From Gammaproteobacteria bacterium (GTDB lineage Bacteria; Pseudomonadota; Gammaproteobacteria; Steroidobacterales; Steroidobacteraceae), in NCBI GenBank assembly GCA_027307325.1, contig DAHUXE010000112.1:1-35672 (forward strand): a stretch of DNA of 35,672 nucleotides, given 5' to 3'. The position numbers and the translations under genes are program-made. The first letter of the stretch is position 1. Each line of letters opens with the position of its first letter. The notes beneath the pieces are model-generated. The model did no database searches. It saw only the letters and a list, made by a program, of their open reading frames with translations, and was not told the origin of the DNA. Positions 1-14,866 of this stretch are shown piece after piece.

Positions 1-1442
<1,442 letters not shown>

Positions 1443-2856
1443 TCAGGCGCTCGTGCCCCGCTTCGGCCGCGCCGCCGCCGTGACGCCGGCTCCGGTCCAT
1501 ACGAGCCGTGCGCGGCGGCGCACTCCCGGACGGGCCTGCACCGACGGATCGAGCCAGAGGTCCGCGACCGCGAGCAGCCGCGCGCCGCCGTAGAGGAGCG
1601 GCAGCCGGGCGCGCTGGGCGGGAGGCAGCCGGGACTCGCGCAGCAGGCTCTTCAGCGCGCGCCGCGGCCGGCCAGGGGCGACGACGAGCCGCTCGCCGCC
1701 CCGGCGCCAGCGGATGGTGAGCCGTGCGGGAAGGGCGGCGAGACTCAACGGTCCATGCGCGTCGGCCCTGAGCTCGAGCTGCCCGAGGTCCCCCGGCAGC
1801 CGGCAGACGGACTCGCTGCGCCACGCCCAGACCAGCGCGCGCGGCGCGGCGGCGCTGCGCGCCGCTCTCGCCCCGGTCGCATCGCCCGCGGGGTACAGCG
1901 TGAAGAGCCCGGCGTGCCGCTCGATGCGCGCTCCGGGCCACTCGATCGCGGGGTGCGCGTCGGCACGGGCCGCGAGCATCGGGCCTGCGATCTCCGCGAG
2001 GCGCGTCGCCGGCGGCAGGGAGAAGCCGCGCGCGGCGATCCAGAGCCTCAGGGCGTTGCGCCGACGCTCCGGCGGCAGAGCGCGCAGCGCGCTCGCCGCG
2101 AGCGACTCGCCGTGGCGCGCGGCGCCGAGATCGGCCTGCGCCAGCGTCTCGAGCAGCTGCTGCGCTTCGGCGGCATGGCGCGCCGCGCGGCCCACGGTCG
2201 CTGCGGCTCCCGGCCAGCGCTCGCGGACCAGCGGCAGCACGCGCCGCCGCAGGAAGTTACGGTCGAAGCGCTCATCCAGGTTGCTCGGGTCCTCGAGGAA
2301 GTCGAGACCCGCGGCGCGCACGAAGGCCTCGAGCTCGCCACGGGAGCGGGTGAGCAGCGGGCGAGCCAGGAAGCCGCCCGCGAACGGCGCGAGCTCGGGC
2401 ATCGCGGCGAGCCCCGCGAGCCCCGCGCCGCGCAGCAGCATGAGCAGCACGGTCTCGAGCTGATCGTCCTCGTGATGCGCGGTGAGCAGCACTTCGCCTG
2501 CCTTGAGTGCGCCGGAGAGCAGCCGATAGCGCGCCGCGCGCGCGCGCCTCGGGCGATTCGCCGCGCGCGTGCACCAGCTTCGCTTCCAGCACCTCGCAGG
2601 GCACGCTTAAGGCCCGCGCCACCTCGACGGCGCGCGCGGCCCAGGCTGGCGAATCCGCATGGAGTCCATGGTCGACGTGTACGGCGCGGAGTGCGCGCGC
2701 GGCGGGCCGCAGCCCCCTCAGCGCCGCGAGCAGCGCGGTCGAGTCGGCGCCGCCCGAGAAAGCGACGCATAGCTCGCGCTCAGGGAACCCGGGGAGGAGC
2801 TCTCTCAGGCGCCCGCCGAGCCAGCGCGCGCCGAATTCCTCCGGCTTTCGCCCCAT
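1443..2856 (-). CDS. tilS: tRNA(Ile)-lysidine synthase, reading frame broken by an apparent frameshift
   Basis: Modifies the CAU anticodon of a minor tRNA-Ile to lysidine so that it reads AUA; normally essential. From ATG 2856 the N-terminal part carries the PP-loop CVAFSGGADSTALL (SGGxDS, residues 34-39). This frame runs to GESPEARARGA and then loses similarity. The family continues in another frame with RYRLLSGALKAGE, LLTAHHEDDQLET and DPSN..DERFDRNFLRRR, ending at the TGA at 1443. The switch lies at about 2529-2547 in a GC-dinucleotide tract. Adding two bases (or removing one) restores the expected EARAR-ARYR. The joined protein would be about 471 residues, slightly longer than E. coli TilS. 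Because the gene is essential, a sequencing error or recoding is more likely than true loss. It starts 15 bases after the accA stop. Confidence 0.9.
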
Positions 2857-2871
2857 CGTCGTCGCCGCCTG

Positions 2872-3837
2872 TCACGCCGCGGTTTCGGAGAACACGCCGA
2901 AGGAGGCGATCTTCGCGGCGCGGGCGGCCCGCAGCTGATCGCGCGGCAGCGCATCGAGCTCGTCGAGGTAGCGGATCAGCGCGGCCTTCAGGCGCGCAGC
3001 GGTCGTCGCCGGGTCACGGTGCGCGCCCCCCAGGGGCTCCTCGATCACCTCATCGACGAGCCCCAGCTTCTGCAGCCGGTCGGCCGTCAGGTTGAGCGAC
3101 TCGGCCGCCACTTCCTTCTTCTCCTGGCTCTTCCACAGGATCGAGGCGCAACCCTCCGGGGAGATCACCGAGTAGGTGCTGTACTGAAGCATGAGCAGGC
3201 GATCGCAGACGCCGATCGCCAGCGCTCCTCCCGAGCCGCCCTCACCGGTGACGGCGGTCACGATGGGCACGCGCAGCACCGACATCTCGAACAGATTGCG
3301 GGCGATCGCCTCGCTCTGGCCGCGCTCCTCGGCGCCGACGCCGGGATAAGCACCCTGGGTGTCGATCAGCGTCACCAGCGGCAGGCCGAAGCGCTCGGCC
3401 AGGTGCATCAGGCGCAGCGCCTTGCGGTAACCTTCGGGCTTGGGCATGCCGTAGTTGCGGCGCACGCGCTCCTTGGTGTCGCGGCCCTTCTGGTGGCCGA
3501 TCAGCACCACCGCACGCTCGTCGATGCGCAGCAGCCCGCCCACGATCGCCAGATCGTCCGCATACATGCGGTCGCCGTGCAGCTCGTGGAATTCGCTGCC
3601 GATCGCGGCCACGTAGTCGAGCGTGTAGGGCCGGTGGGGATGGCGCGCGAGCTGCGTAATCTGCCAGGGCGTCAGGCTGGCAAAGATGCTCTGCGTGAGC
3701 TGGCGGCTCTTGGCCTGCAGCCGCCCGATCTCGTCCTGCAGGTTGACCCCGGATTCCGAGGTGACGTGCCTGAGCTCCTCGATCTTCGCTTCGAGCTCGG
3801 CGATCGGCTGTTCGAAGTCCAGGAAGGAGACTGCCAT
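2872..3837 (-). CDS. accA: Acetyl-CoA carboxylase carboxyltransferase subunit alpha
   Basis: The alpha half of the carboxyltransferase that moves CO2 from biotin (on AccB) to acetyl-CoA, giving malonyl-CoA for fatty acid synthesis; it partners AccD in the cytoplasm. The protein is 321 residues, close to the family norm of about 319. It starts [19 protein letters not shown], the usual family N-terminus. Crotonase-fold motifs include [39 protein letters not shown] and [12 protein letters not shown]. An in-frame ATG 38 codons upstream exists, but that extension has no family similarity, so the start at 3837 is chosen. An 88-base gap separates it from the end of dnaE, and tilS follows after 15 bases. 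Confidence 0.97.
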   Translation of the reverse strand: MAVSFLDFEQPIAELEAKIEELRHVTSESGVNLQDEIGRLQAKSRQLTQSIFASLTPWQITQLARHPHRPYTLDYVAAIGSEFHELHGDRMYADDLAIVGGLLRIDERAVVLIGHQKGRDTKERVRRNYGMPKPEGYRKALRLMHLAERFGLPLVTLIDTQGAYPGVGAEERGQSEAIARNLFEMSVLRVPIVTAVTGEGGSGGALAIGVCDRLLMLQYSTYSVISPEGCASILWKSQEKKEVAAESLNLTADRLQKLGLVDEVIEEPLGGAHRDPATTAARLKAALIRYLDELDALPRDQLRAARAAKIASFGVFSETAA

Positions 3838-3925
3838 GAACGTGTCAGGTGCGTGAGACCTTGGGGCCGCTCGGCGGCGGAGCGGCGAGGTTACGTAAGG
3901 AGCCGATAACTGCGCAAGTTGGCCG

Positions 3926-7440
<3,515 letters not shown>

Positions 7441-7441
<1 letters not shown>

Positions 7442-8118
7442 CAAACGCCCTCCGGCGTCTGCAGCGTGAGCAGCTGGCGCAGCGCTTCGTCGTGGTCTTC
7501 GTCCTCAACGCCCAGGCGGCAGCGGACGGGGCTGAAGGAGCGGCGGTGCAGTGGCGAAGGTGTCCGGCCACGCAGCGCATCGAGATGCGCAGGCGTGCAA
7601 TAGCCCTTGTGGCTGGCCAGCTCGAAGCCCGGATAACAGGCATCGAGCGCCTCCATCATCGCGTCGCGGCAGGTCTTGGCAAGGATCGAAGCCGCGCTGA
7701 TCGCCGCGACGCGCGCATCGCCACCGACGATTGCCTCGCAGCTGCACTCGTAGGGCAGGTCATTCAGGTGCGGGCAGCGATTGCCGTCGATGCGCACGTG
7801 CGTCGGAGCGATGGGCAGCGCGAGCAACGCGCGGCGCATGGCGAGCATGGTCGCCTGGAAGATATTGAGGCAGTCGATCTCGTCGCGGTCGGCCCAGCCG
7901 ATCCCAAAGGCGAGAGCGCGGCTGCGGATGATGGGAGCGAGCCGCGCGCGCTCGGCCGGAGTGAGGGCCTTGGAGTCCGCCAGGCCGCGGATGCGGCGCA
8001 GCGGATCGAGAATGACCGCGGCGGCGACCACAGGTCCCGCGAGCGGCCCGCGCCCGGCCTCGTCGACCCCCGCCACCCGTGCCCGCGCCTCGCTCGGCAA
8101 CCTGAGCACCGCGCTCAC
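7441..8118 (-). CDS. rnhB: Ribonuclease HII
   Basis: Cuts the RNA strand of RNA-DNA hybrids and removes misincorporated ribonucleotides. It has 225 residues. Visible motifs are [21 protein letters not shown] (catalytic Asp-Glu near the N-terminus), [13 protein letters not shown] and the family-typical C-terminal [13 protein letters not shown] followed by [11 protein letters not shown]. The start is a GTG at 8118, read because it overlaps the lpxB stop in a GTGA junction and gives a family-like N-terminus. It ends in a TGATG overlap with dnaE. The lpxB-rnhB-dnaE order is the classic gammaproteobacterial arrangement linking lipid A synthesis to replication genes. Confidence 0.97.
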
Positions 8119-9317
8119 CCGGCGGAGGCGCCGCCCGCACGGCCCGCGCAGGCAAGCACGGCCGCGGCCGCGCGCTGCGCACCGCCGCGGCGGAGCGCCA
8201 TGTGAATCTGGGTGAACTCGCGACGCAACTCAGCGAGGTGTGCCGGATCGTCGATCTCGGCGAGGAGCGCCGAGCCCAGTGCCGCTCCGGTGACCTGCCC
8301 CTGCAGGAACTCCGGCACCACGCGCCGCCCGGCGAGAAGATTCGGTTGCGAGAAATACGGCACCTTGACGAGCCCGAGCGTACGCACCAGGAGAAACGTC
8401 AGCCAGCTCCCCTTATACCCCACCACCATCGGCTTTCCGGAGAGTAGCGTCTCGAGGGTGGCGGTGCCCGAGGCGACGATGGCCGCATCGGCGGCCGCGA
8501 GCACGCGCTGTGCCTCACCTTCGACGAGGAGAATGTCCGTTTTTTCCGGCGCTTGGGCGAGTTCCCTCTCGAAGCACTCTCGCGCCGCGGACGACGCCAT
8601 CGGGGCGAGGAAAGTGAACTCCGGACGGCGGGCCCGAATCCAGGCGGCGGCGGCCACGAAGGGCCGGGCGAGGCGTGAGACTTCCGCCAGGCGGCTGCCG
8701 GGCAGCAGCGCGATCAGCCTGGCGTCGGGGGCAATTCCGAGAGCCGCGCGCGCCCCGCGCGCGTCCACCTCGAGCGGGATCTGATCGGCGAGCGGATGGC
8801 CGACGAACTCCGCGGGCACGGAGTGCTCGGCATAGAAGTCGCGCTCGAAGGGCAGCAGGCACAGCACGAGGTCGCTGTCACGGCCGATGGTGCGCACCCG
8901 TCCCCGCCGCCAGGCCCATACCTGCGGGCTCACGTACTGGACGCATCTGATGCCACGGCGCTTCAGCCGCCGCGCCAGCGTGAGATTGAACTCCGGGGAG
9001 TCGATGCCGACGAACACGTCGGGGCGTGCGGCGGCGAAGCGCGCCGCCAGCGCGGCGCGCAGGCGCATGAGGCGCGGCAGGTGCCGCAACACTTCGGCGA
9101 GGCCCATGACGGCGAGGCTGTCCGCGTCCGCCCAGGCCTCACAGCCGGCCGCGACCATCTTCGGCCCCGCCACCCCGAAGCACTCGAGCGCCGCGACGCG
9201 CTCGCGCAGCGCCGCGATCAGCGCCGCTCCCAGCTGGTCGCCGGAGTGCTCGCCCGCAACGATCCCGACGCGCAGCGGCGCCGCGCTGGCGGTGGTGCGC
9301 ACCGGCACCGCGCTCAT
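8115..9317 (-). CDS. lpxB: Lipid-A-disaccharide synthase
   Basis: A membrane-associated glycosyltransferase that joins UDP-2,3-diacylglucosamine and lipid X into the lipid A disaccharide. It has 400 residues. Conserved stretches include [17 protein letters not shown] near the N-terminus, [59 protein letters not shown] and [19 protein letters not shown]. These match family GT19 throughout. The ATG at 9317 overlaps the lpxA stop (ATGA), and the gene ends in a GTGA overlap with rnhB. There is no sign of truncation; the last ~15 residues are Ala/Gly-rich and poorly conserved. Confidence 0.97.
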   Translation of the reverse strand: MSAVPVRTTASAAPLRVGIVAGEHSGDQLGAALIAALRERVAALECFGVAGPKMVAAGCEAWADADSLAVMGLAEVLRHLPRLMRLRAALAARFAAARPDVFVGIDSPEFNLTLARRLKRRGIRCVQYVSPQVWAWRRGRVRTIGRDSDLVLCLLPFERDFYAEHSVPAEFVGHPLADQIPLEVDARGARAALGIAPDARLIALLPGSRLAEVSRLARPFVAAAAWIRARRPEFTFLAPMASSAARECFERELAQAPEKTDILLVEGEAQRVLAAADAAIVASGTATLETLLSGKPMVVGYKGSWLTFLLVRTLGLVKVPYFSQPNLLAGRRVVPEFLQGQVTGAALGSALLAEIDDPAHLAELRREFTQIHMALRRGGAQRAAAAVLACAGRAGGASAG

Positions 9318-10084
9318 CGCACGATGCTGCGGGTGGAGGCCTGGATGAAGTCGACGAAGGCGCGGATCTCGGGCCGCTCGCGCGCGGTCGGCCCGAGGCG
9401 CGCCAGGGCGTCGCTCAGCTTCAGCTCCGAGCGGTACACGGTCCGGTAGGCGTCGCGGACCGCGCGGATCTGCTCCTCGCTGAAGCCGCGGCGCCTGAGT
9501 CCCTCGGCGTTCACCGCGTAAGGCTCCGCCGGATCGCCCACCACCATCACATAGGGCGGCACGTCGCGGCGCACCATGGCACCGCCGGCGAGAAATGCAT
9601 GCGCGCCGACCTTGGCGAACTGGTGCACGGCGGACAATCCCCCGAGGATCACCCAGTCACCGATCTCGACGTGGCCGCCGAGAACCGCGCCGTTGGCGAA
9701 CACGATGTGGCTGCCGACCACGCAATCGTGGGCGACGTGCGCGCCCGCCATGAGGAGATTGTCATCGCCGATGGTGGTGACCCCGCGGTCGTGGGTCGTG
9801 CCGCGGTTGACGGTGCAGAACTCGCGGAATACGTTGTGCTCGCCGATCACGAGCCTCGTCGCCTCGCCGCGATATTTCTTGTCCTGCGGCGCATCGCCGA
9901 TGGAGGCGAACTGGAAGACGTGGTTGTCGGCGCCCATGGTGGTCGGCCCGTTGATCACGGCGTGCGGGCCGACGATGGTGCGCGGCCCGATCTCCACTCC
10001 CGGCCCGATCACGCTGAAGGGTCCCACCGTGACGTCGGCCGCGAGGCGCGCCTCGGGCGACACCACGGCGCGCGGGTCGATCAT
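9314..10084 (-). CDS. lpxA: Acyl-ACP--UDP-N-acetylglucosamine O-acyltransferase
   Basis: First enzyme of lipid A synthesis: transfers a 3-hydroxyacyl chain from ACP to the 3-OH of UDP-GlcNAc. It has 256 residues, made of left-handed beta-helix hexapeptide repeats followed by a helical C-terminus ([20 protein letters not shown]). The catalytic His is in [11 protein letters not shown] (His119, equivalent to E. coli His125). The acyl-ruler position, E. coli Gly173, aligns with a Gly in FLAGGAMV (about residue 167), which suggests a long (C14-like) chain preference; this is inference from a hand alignment. The start MIDPRAVV at 10084 overlaps the fabZ stop (ATGA). A longer open frame upstream is only an out-of-frame reading of fabZ and is not used. 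Confidence 0.97.
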   Translation of the reverse strand: MIDPRAVVSPEARLAADVTVGPFSVIGPGVEIGPRTIVGPHAVINGPTTMGADNHVFQFASIGDAPQDKKYRGEATRLVIGEHNVFREFCTVNRGTTHDRGVTTIGDDNLLMAGAHVAHDCVVGSHIVFANGAVLGGHVEIGDWVILGGLSAVHQFAKVGAHAFLAGGAMVRRDVPPYVMVVGDPAEPYAVNAEGLRRRGFSEEQIRAVRDAYRTVYRSELKLSDALARLGPTARERPEIRAFVDFIQASTRSIVR

Positions 10085-10536
10085 CCGCCGGACTCCGGTG
10101 CGACCATCATGTCCGCGTGCGCGACCTCCTTGTCGCCGACCAGCGCCACGGTCGAGAACTTCCAGATGCCGCGCAGCGAGCGCTCGAGCTGCGCCGTCAG
10201 CACCAGCTGGTCGCCGGGCAGCACCGGCTTGCGGAACCGCGCGTTGTCGATGCCGACGAAATAAAAGCGCGTGTCCTCGTCCGGAATGACGTTGGCCGTG
10301 ATGAAGCACAGGATGCCGGCCGCCTGCGCCAGGGCTTCGATGATCATGACCCCCGGCATCACCGGGCGGTGGGGAAAATGGCCGGGAAAGAACGGCTCGT
10401 TGTAGGTGACGTTCTTGAGCGCGCGGATGCTCTGGCCGGCCCGGCACTCGAGCACCCGGTCGACCAGCAGGAACGGGTAACGGTGCGGCAGACGCTCGAG
10501 TATGGCCTGCATGTCGAGTTGGACGGCTTCGCTCAT
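10081..10536 (-). CDS. fabZ: 3-hydroxyacyl-[acyl-carrier-protein] dehydratase
   Basis: Dehydrates 3-hydroxyacyl-ACP to trans-2-enoyl-ACP in fatty acid elongation, and so competes with LpxA/LpxD for hydroxyacyl-ACP. It has 151 residues, a single hotdog fold. It shows [35 protein letters not shown] with the catalytic His in GHFP, and the catalytic Glu in [10 protein letters not shown]. The ATG at 10536 overlaps the lpxD stop (ATGA), and the stop overlaps the lpxA start in the same way. Translational coupling within lpxD-fabZ-lpxA-lpxB is therefore likely. Confidence 0.97.
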   Translation of the reverse strand: MSEAVQLDMQAILERLPHRYPFLLVDRVLECRAGQSIRALKNVTYNEPFFPGHFPHRPVMPGVMIIEALAQAAGILCFITANVIPDEDTRFYFVGIDNARFRKPVLPGDQLVLTAQLERSLRGIWKFSTVALVGDKEVAHADMMVAPESGG

Positions 10537-11573
10537 GGGTCTTCTTCCTGCCTGGACTTGTTTCCGGCGGCGCCTTCCAGCCGGCGCACGCGCTCCTCGA
10601 GCAGGCCGCTGCGCTTGAAGCGCGCGACAAGGCGCCGCCAGGTGTGTGCCTCCTCGAACGGAAGGGTGCTGGAGTATACGCCGGCGCCCGCGATCGAGCG
10701 GCTCACCGCCGAGAAGCCGGTGATGACGACATCGTCGGCGATGCTGATGTGACCGGCGAATCCGACGTGGCCGCCGATCATGCAGCGCTTGCCGATCGTG
10801 GTGCTGCCGGAGACCCCGGTACAGGCGGCGATGGCGGTGTGCGCCCCGACGCGCACGTTGTGTCCGATCTGGATGAGGTTGTCGAGCTTGACCCCCTCCT
10901 CGATCACCGTGTCCTCGATGGCGCCGCGGTCGATGGTGGTGTTGCAGCCGATCTCGACGTCCGCGCCGACGCGTACCGCTCCCACCTGCGGCACCTTTAC
11001 CCAGGTGCCACGCTCGGGCGCGTAGCCGAAGCCGTCGCCGCCGATCACCGCGCCCGACTGCACCACGGTGCGCGCGCCGAGCTCGACTCCGCGGTGCACC
11101 GTGACGCGCACCGCGAGGCGCACGTCGGGCCCGAGCCTCACGTCCTCTTCCAGCACGCAATGCGGACCCACCACGCAGCGCTCCGCAACCACGGCGCGCT
11201 CGCCGATCACGCTCAGGGCGCCGACGTGAGCTGAAGGCGCGATGCGGGCGCTCGCGGCCACCAGCGCCGTCGGATGCACCCCGGGCGCCGCCGCGGGACT
11301 CGGGTGCAGCACCGCGGCGATGCGCGCATAGGTCGCGTACGGGTTCTCGGCGAGCAGCACGTGTGTCGGGCAGCCGGCGGCCGCTTCGGCATTCAGCACC
11401 ACGGCCGCAGCGCGCGTCGTGGCGAGCTGCGGGCGGTAGCGCGGGTTGGCGAGAAAGCTAAGCGCCGTGCGGTCCGCATTGGCGAGCGTGGCGACGTGCT
11501 CGACGCGCGCCTCCGGGTCGCCCCGCAGCTCGCAACCGAAGCGGACCGCCAGCTCCCCCAGCGAGACGGACAT
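10533..11573 (-). CDS. lpxD: UDP-3-O-(3-hydroxyacyl)glucosamine N-acyltransferase
   Basis: Third lipid A enzyme, adding the N-linked 3-hydroxyacyl chain. It has 346 residues. The N-terminal uridine-binding domain begins [16 protein letters not shown] and includes [16 protein letters not shown] long hexapeptide-repeat beta-helix follows, with the catalytic-His segment [17 protein letters not shown] and [21 protein letters not shown]. The C-terminal helix is [21 protein letters not shown]. The ATG at 11573 is chosen because the family N-terminus starts there; the open frame upstream reads through skp out of frame. There is a 35-base gap after skp, and the stop overlaps the fabZ start. Confidence 0.97.
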   Translation of the reverse strand: MSVSLGELAVRFGCELRGDPEARVEHVATLANADRTALSFLANPRYRPQLATTRAAAVVLNAEAAAGCPTHVLLAENPYATYARIAAVLHPSPAAAPGVHPTALVAASARIAPSAHVGALSVIGERAVVAERCVVGPHCVLEEDVRLGPDVRLAVRVTVHRGVELGARTVVQSGAVIGGDGFGYAPERGTWVKVPQVGAVRVGADVEIGCNTTIDRGAIEDTVIEEGVKLDNLIQIGHNVRVGAHTAIAACTGVSGSTTIGKRCMIGGHVGFAGHISIADDVVITGFSAVSRSIAGAGVYSSTLPFEEAHTWRRLVARFKRSGLLEERVRRLEGAAGNKSRQEEDP

Positions 11574-11608
11574 GGCGAGCGTCGGGTCCGGCGGCGCGTC
11601 CCGGGATG

Positions 11609-12202
11609 CTATTTCTTGGGCGGCGCAGCCGCCGGTGCCGGAGCGGCCGCGGGCGTCGCGGGCTTGGCGGCGGGGGCCGCCAGGGCGCGAGCCTGCAGAG
11701 CGGTAAGAACCGCCGGCGTAATGTCGAAGCTCGGCGTCTGGTAGAGAACGGCCTCGTTGCTCACCACGATGTCGAAGTTCTGCACCTTGGCATAGCCGCG
11801 CACCTCTTCGACGAGCGTACGCTGCAGGCGCGACATCTCCTCGTTGCGCCGCGCGGTGACGTCGTCCTGCAGCTCGCCACGGGCGCGCTCGAAGTCGCGC
11901 TCGCCGTCGCGCAGCTCCTTCTCGGCCCGCACGCGCTGCTCGTCGGTCATGGTCGCGCCGTCCTTCTGCAGCTTGTCCTGCTTCGCCTTGAGGGACTGCG
12001 CCTGGGCCTGCAGGGTGCGCTCGCGGGGCGCGAACTCCGCCCGCATCGCATCCATGACGGCCTTGCCCTGCGGCGACTCCTGTGCCAGCCGCTGGAAATC
12101 GACGACCGCTATCTTCACGTCGGCCCACGCCGGCAGCGTAGCCAGCGCCCCCGCGGCCGCCACCATCCACACCGCCACCCGACTGCTGATCGAACAATTC
12201 AC
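11609..12202 (-). CDS. skp: Periplasmic chaperone Skp/OmpH
   Basis: Holds unfolded outer-membrane proteins in the periplasm for delivery to the BAM complex. It has 197 residues. A signal peptide is followed by a likely cut after AWA (residue 27), then the family start DVKIAVVDFQRL. The middle is a charged coiled-coil arm (residues ~45-130), and DIVVSNEAVLYQTPSFDIT resembles the conserved C-terminal part. A 25-residue Ala/Pro/Lys tail makes it longer than E. coli Skp (161). The start is a GTG at 12202, preceded at suitable distance by an AGAGGTGG-type ribosome site. It lies directly after bamA, as is usual. Confidence 0.95.
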   Translation of the reverse strand: MNCSISSRVAVWMVAAAGALATLPAWADVKIAVVDFQRLAQESPQGKAVMDAMRAEFAPRERTLQAQAQSLKAKQDKLQKDGATMTDEQRVRAEKELRDGERDFERARGELQDDVTARRNEEMSRLQRTLVEEVRGYAKVQNFDIVVSNEAVLYQTPSFDITPAVLTALQARALAAPAAKPATPAAAPAPAAAPPKK

Positions 12203-12297
12203 GGAACACCCACCTCTTGATGCTGGAAATATTGCTTATGCCGCGACCGAGGCCGGCAAAACGCCAAGTATCGCCTAAAGTGACCGGGGCCGCAGGC

Positions 12298-14742
12298 CTA
12301 AAACGCCTGCCCCACCGAGAACTGGAAGACCTCGGTCTCGTCCCCCCAGGTGGTCACGCCGTCGCCCCTCTTGGCATTCAGCGGCAGCCCCAGGCTGAAG
12401 CGGAAGAGCCCTATGGGTGCGAGCCAGGTGACCGAGATACCGACCGAGCGCCTCAGGCTCGAGAAGCCCGCGAAGCGATAGGTCTCCGGCGTGATGTTGT
12501 CCGGACCGAAGAACTGCAGCCGGGAGCCGGTCTCGTAGACGCCGCCCAGGTCGTAGAACAGGGTGACGCGTGCCGTCTGTGCGAACTTGGCAGGCATGGG
12601 CAGCAGCAGCTCGTTCTGACTGGTGACGCGCATGTTGCCGCCGTAGGGGTTGCCGAACTGGTCACGCGGCCCGAGCAGGCTCTCGCGAAAGCCGCGCACG
12701 TTGTCCGGTCCGCCGCCGTAGAACTGGCGGTACGGCGGGATGCCGGTAGTGTTGCCGAGAGGCGCGCCATAGTCGACTCCCTCGAGGAAGGACAGGGAAA
12801 ACCAGCGCCACACGGGCACGTACTTGAGGAACTGGTAGTTGCCGATCCAGTACTTGACGTCGCTTCCCGGCGTGGTCGCCGAGAAGCTGAGTGCCTGATG
12901 CATGCCGCGGTCGGCGAACAGGGTGCGGTTGCGCGTGTCCCAGTCCCAGCCGACCACCGCCTGCACGTTCTTGAAGTTCGAGCCGTAGAAGACGTACTCG
13001 TTGTTGCTGGCGTCATCGTGCGCGAGGCGGTTGTAGGGATGGCCGTTCTGCTGCACCCACTGCTGCGCCTGCTCGGCGCTGCTGAGAGAGTTGGTGAGCA
13101 GCTGCGAGGACTCGAACACCGCGCCGAAGCGCAGATACATGGTTTCGGTGATCGGGTAGGCCCAGGTGGGACCCAGGGTGAGGGTCTCGGAGGAGAAATT
13201 CGACGACGAGGAGACGAATTGCGTGACGTCGCGGTAGCTCGCCGAGAGGGTGCGCTGCAGGTTGTCGATGGTGGTGTAGGGATTGGTCCACGCCACCGTA
13301 TACATCTTGCTGAAGGCGCCGCCGTTCAACTCGACCGCGACGCGCTGGCCCGAACCGAGGAAATCGGCGTCGGCGAAGCTGCCGTTGAGCTGGAACCCGA
13401 AGGTCGCGGAGTAACCGATGCCGCCGGAAAGCTGCGAGGCCGGGCCCTCCTCTATCTTGTAGTTCACGTCCACCTGGTCGGGAACGCCCGTCACCGGCGT
13501 GGTCTCGAAATCGACCGACTTCACGTAGGGCAGGCGCTGGATGCGCTGCTTGGAGCGCTCGAGCGCGACGTTCGACAGCCAGCCGCCTTCCAGCTGGCGC
13601 ATCTCACGGCGCAGCACTTCGTCGTTGATGCGGTTGACCCCCGAGAAGGTGATGTTGCGCACGTAGACGCGGTTGCCCGGATCGATGAAGAAGGTGAGCG
13701 CCACGGTGTGGTTGGCGTTGTCGGCGGTGGGCACCGGGTCGACCTTGGCGAAAGCGTAGCCGTCGCGGCCCATGCGGTTCTGCATCAGCTCCTGTGAGGA
13801 AGTGATGAGCTTGCGGTCGAAGATCTCGCCCGGGTGCACCAGCACCAGCTGCTCGAGATCCCGCTGCGGTACGACGAAGGTGCCGGCGAGCTTGATCGAG
13901 GAGATCTTGTAGACCTGGCCCTCGTCGACGTTGATGGTGATGAAGATGTCTTCCTTCTCGGGCGCGATCGCCACCTGAGTCGAGTCGAGCTGGAAGTTGG
14001 CGTAGCCGCGGTCCATGTAGAAGTTGCGCACCTTCTCCAGGTCCCCCTGCAGCGACTCGCGCGAATAGCGGTCGTCCTGCTTGTACCAGGAGAGCCAGTT
14101 GGGCGTCTTCAGCTCGAGGGTGTCGAGGATTTCCTTAGGTCTGAAGCGCGTGTTGCCGACGATGTTGATCTGGCGGATCTTGGCGCGGTTGCCTTCCTTG
14201 ATGTCGACCTTGACCTTGACGCGGTTGCCCGCCTCCTCCTCCACCTTGGTATCGATGCGCACGCCGTACTTGCCGCGCGCGAAGTACTGATCGGTGAGGT
14301 ACTGAGTGACGTCCTCGAGCACCGAGCGGTCGAAGGTCTTGCCGGTGGCGAGCCCGACGCCGCGCAGCGACTTCTGCAGGTCCTCGGTCTTGATGTCCTT
14401 GTTGCCGGTGATCTCGAAGCTCTCGATCGAGGGGCGCTCGGCCACCACCACCACCAGCGTGCTGCCGTCGCGGCGTACCTGCACGTCGCGGAAGAAGCCG
14501 GTCGCATACAGCGCCCGGATCGCCTCGCGTACCCGCTGCGGGCTCAGGTGATCGCCGATGTTGATCGGCAGATAGTTGTAGACCGTGCCTTCGGAGACGC
14601 GCTGCAGGCCCTCGACGCGGATGTCGCCGACGGTGAAATCAGCCTCCGGCGCGCCCGGCGCGAGCACCGGCGCGCCCTGCGCGAGCAGCAGCGCGGCGCG
14701 CATCGACAGCGCGAGCGCGGCCATGGCGAAGCGCAGCTTCAT
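12298..14742 (-). CDS. bamA: Outer membrane protein assembly factor BamA
   Basis: Central channel of the BAM complex, inserting beta-barrel proteins into the outer membrane. It has 814 residues, the family norm. After a signal peptide the mature protein begins about residue 30 with FTVGDIRVEGLQRVSEGTVY, the first of five POTRA domains. The others are recognisable at ERPSIESFEITGNKDI, IRQINIVGNTRFRPKEI, YKISSIKLAGTF and VRNITFSGVNRINDEVL. The 16-strand barrel follows, with the VRGF motif (DNVRGFRESLLGPRD). It ends in a C-terminal Phe (FSVGQAF), the outer-membrane targeting signature. Neighbours rseP upstream and skp downstream give the usual order. Confidence 0.97.
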   Translation of the reverse strand: MKLRFAMAALALSMRAALLLAQGAPVLAPGAPEADFTVGDIRVEGLQRVSEGTVYNYLPINIGDHLSPQRVREAIRALYATGFFRDVQVRRDGSTLVVVVAERPSIESFEITGNKDIKTEDLQKSLRGVGLATGKTFDRSVLEDVTQYLTDQYFARGKYGVRIDTKVEEEAGNRVKVKVDIKEGNRAKIRQINIVGNTRFRPKEILDTLELKTPNWLSWYKQDDRYSRESLQGDLEKVRNFYMDRGYANFQLDSTQVAIAPEKEDIFITINVDEGQVYKISSIKLAGTFVVPQRDLEQLVLVHPGEIFDRKLITSSQELMQNRMGRDGYAFAKVDPVPTADNANHTVALTFFIDPGNRVYVRNITFSGVNRINDEVLRREMRQLEGGWLSNVALERSKQRIQRLPYVKSVDFETTPVTGVPDQVDVNYKIEEGPASQLSGGIGYSATFGFQLNGSFADADFLGSGQRVAVELNGGAFSKMYTVAWTNPYTTIDNLQRTLSASYRDVTQFVSSSSNFSSETLTLGPTWAYPITETMYLRFGAVFESSQLLTNSLSSAEQAQQWVQQNGHPYNRLAHDDASNNEYVFYGSNFKNVQAVVGWDWDTRNRTLFADRGMHQALSFSATTPGSDVKYWIGNYQFLKYVPVWRWFSLSFLEGVDYGAPLGNTTGIPPYRQFYGGGPDNVRGFRESLLGPRDQFGNPYGGNMRVTSQNELLLPMPAKFAQTARVTLFYDLGGVYETGSRLQFFGPDNITPETYRFAGFSSLRRSVGISVTWLAPIGLFRFSLGLPLNAKRGDGVTTWGDETEVFQFSVGQAF

Positions 14743-14818
14743 GCTTCAACACCCAAGTAGTCTGCCCTTCGCGCCCCCCTGGGCGCCTTGTCATGCATTA
14801 TTCGAGAGCTTGAGGCCT

Positions 14819-14845
14819 CGCGGCCCTCAGCACGGACGGGCCGCG
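14819..14845. other. GC-rich hairpin in the rseP-bamA gap
   Basis: The 124-base gap between rseP and bamA holds an 8-bp perfect inverted repeat (CGCGGCCC / GGGCCGCG) with an 11-base loop. No T-run follows on either strand, so it is not a good intrinsic terminator. It could be an attenuating or processing structure, or chance in GC-rich DNA. Confidence 0.3.
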
Positions 14846-14866
14846 GCGCAGCCCCATGCGAACCAC

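Noticed and set aside
12217-14760. Two long plus-strand frames opposite bamA
   Set aside because: Antisense shadows; BamA POTRA and barrel features are complete on the minus strand.
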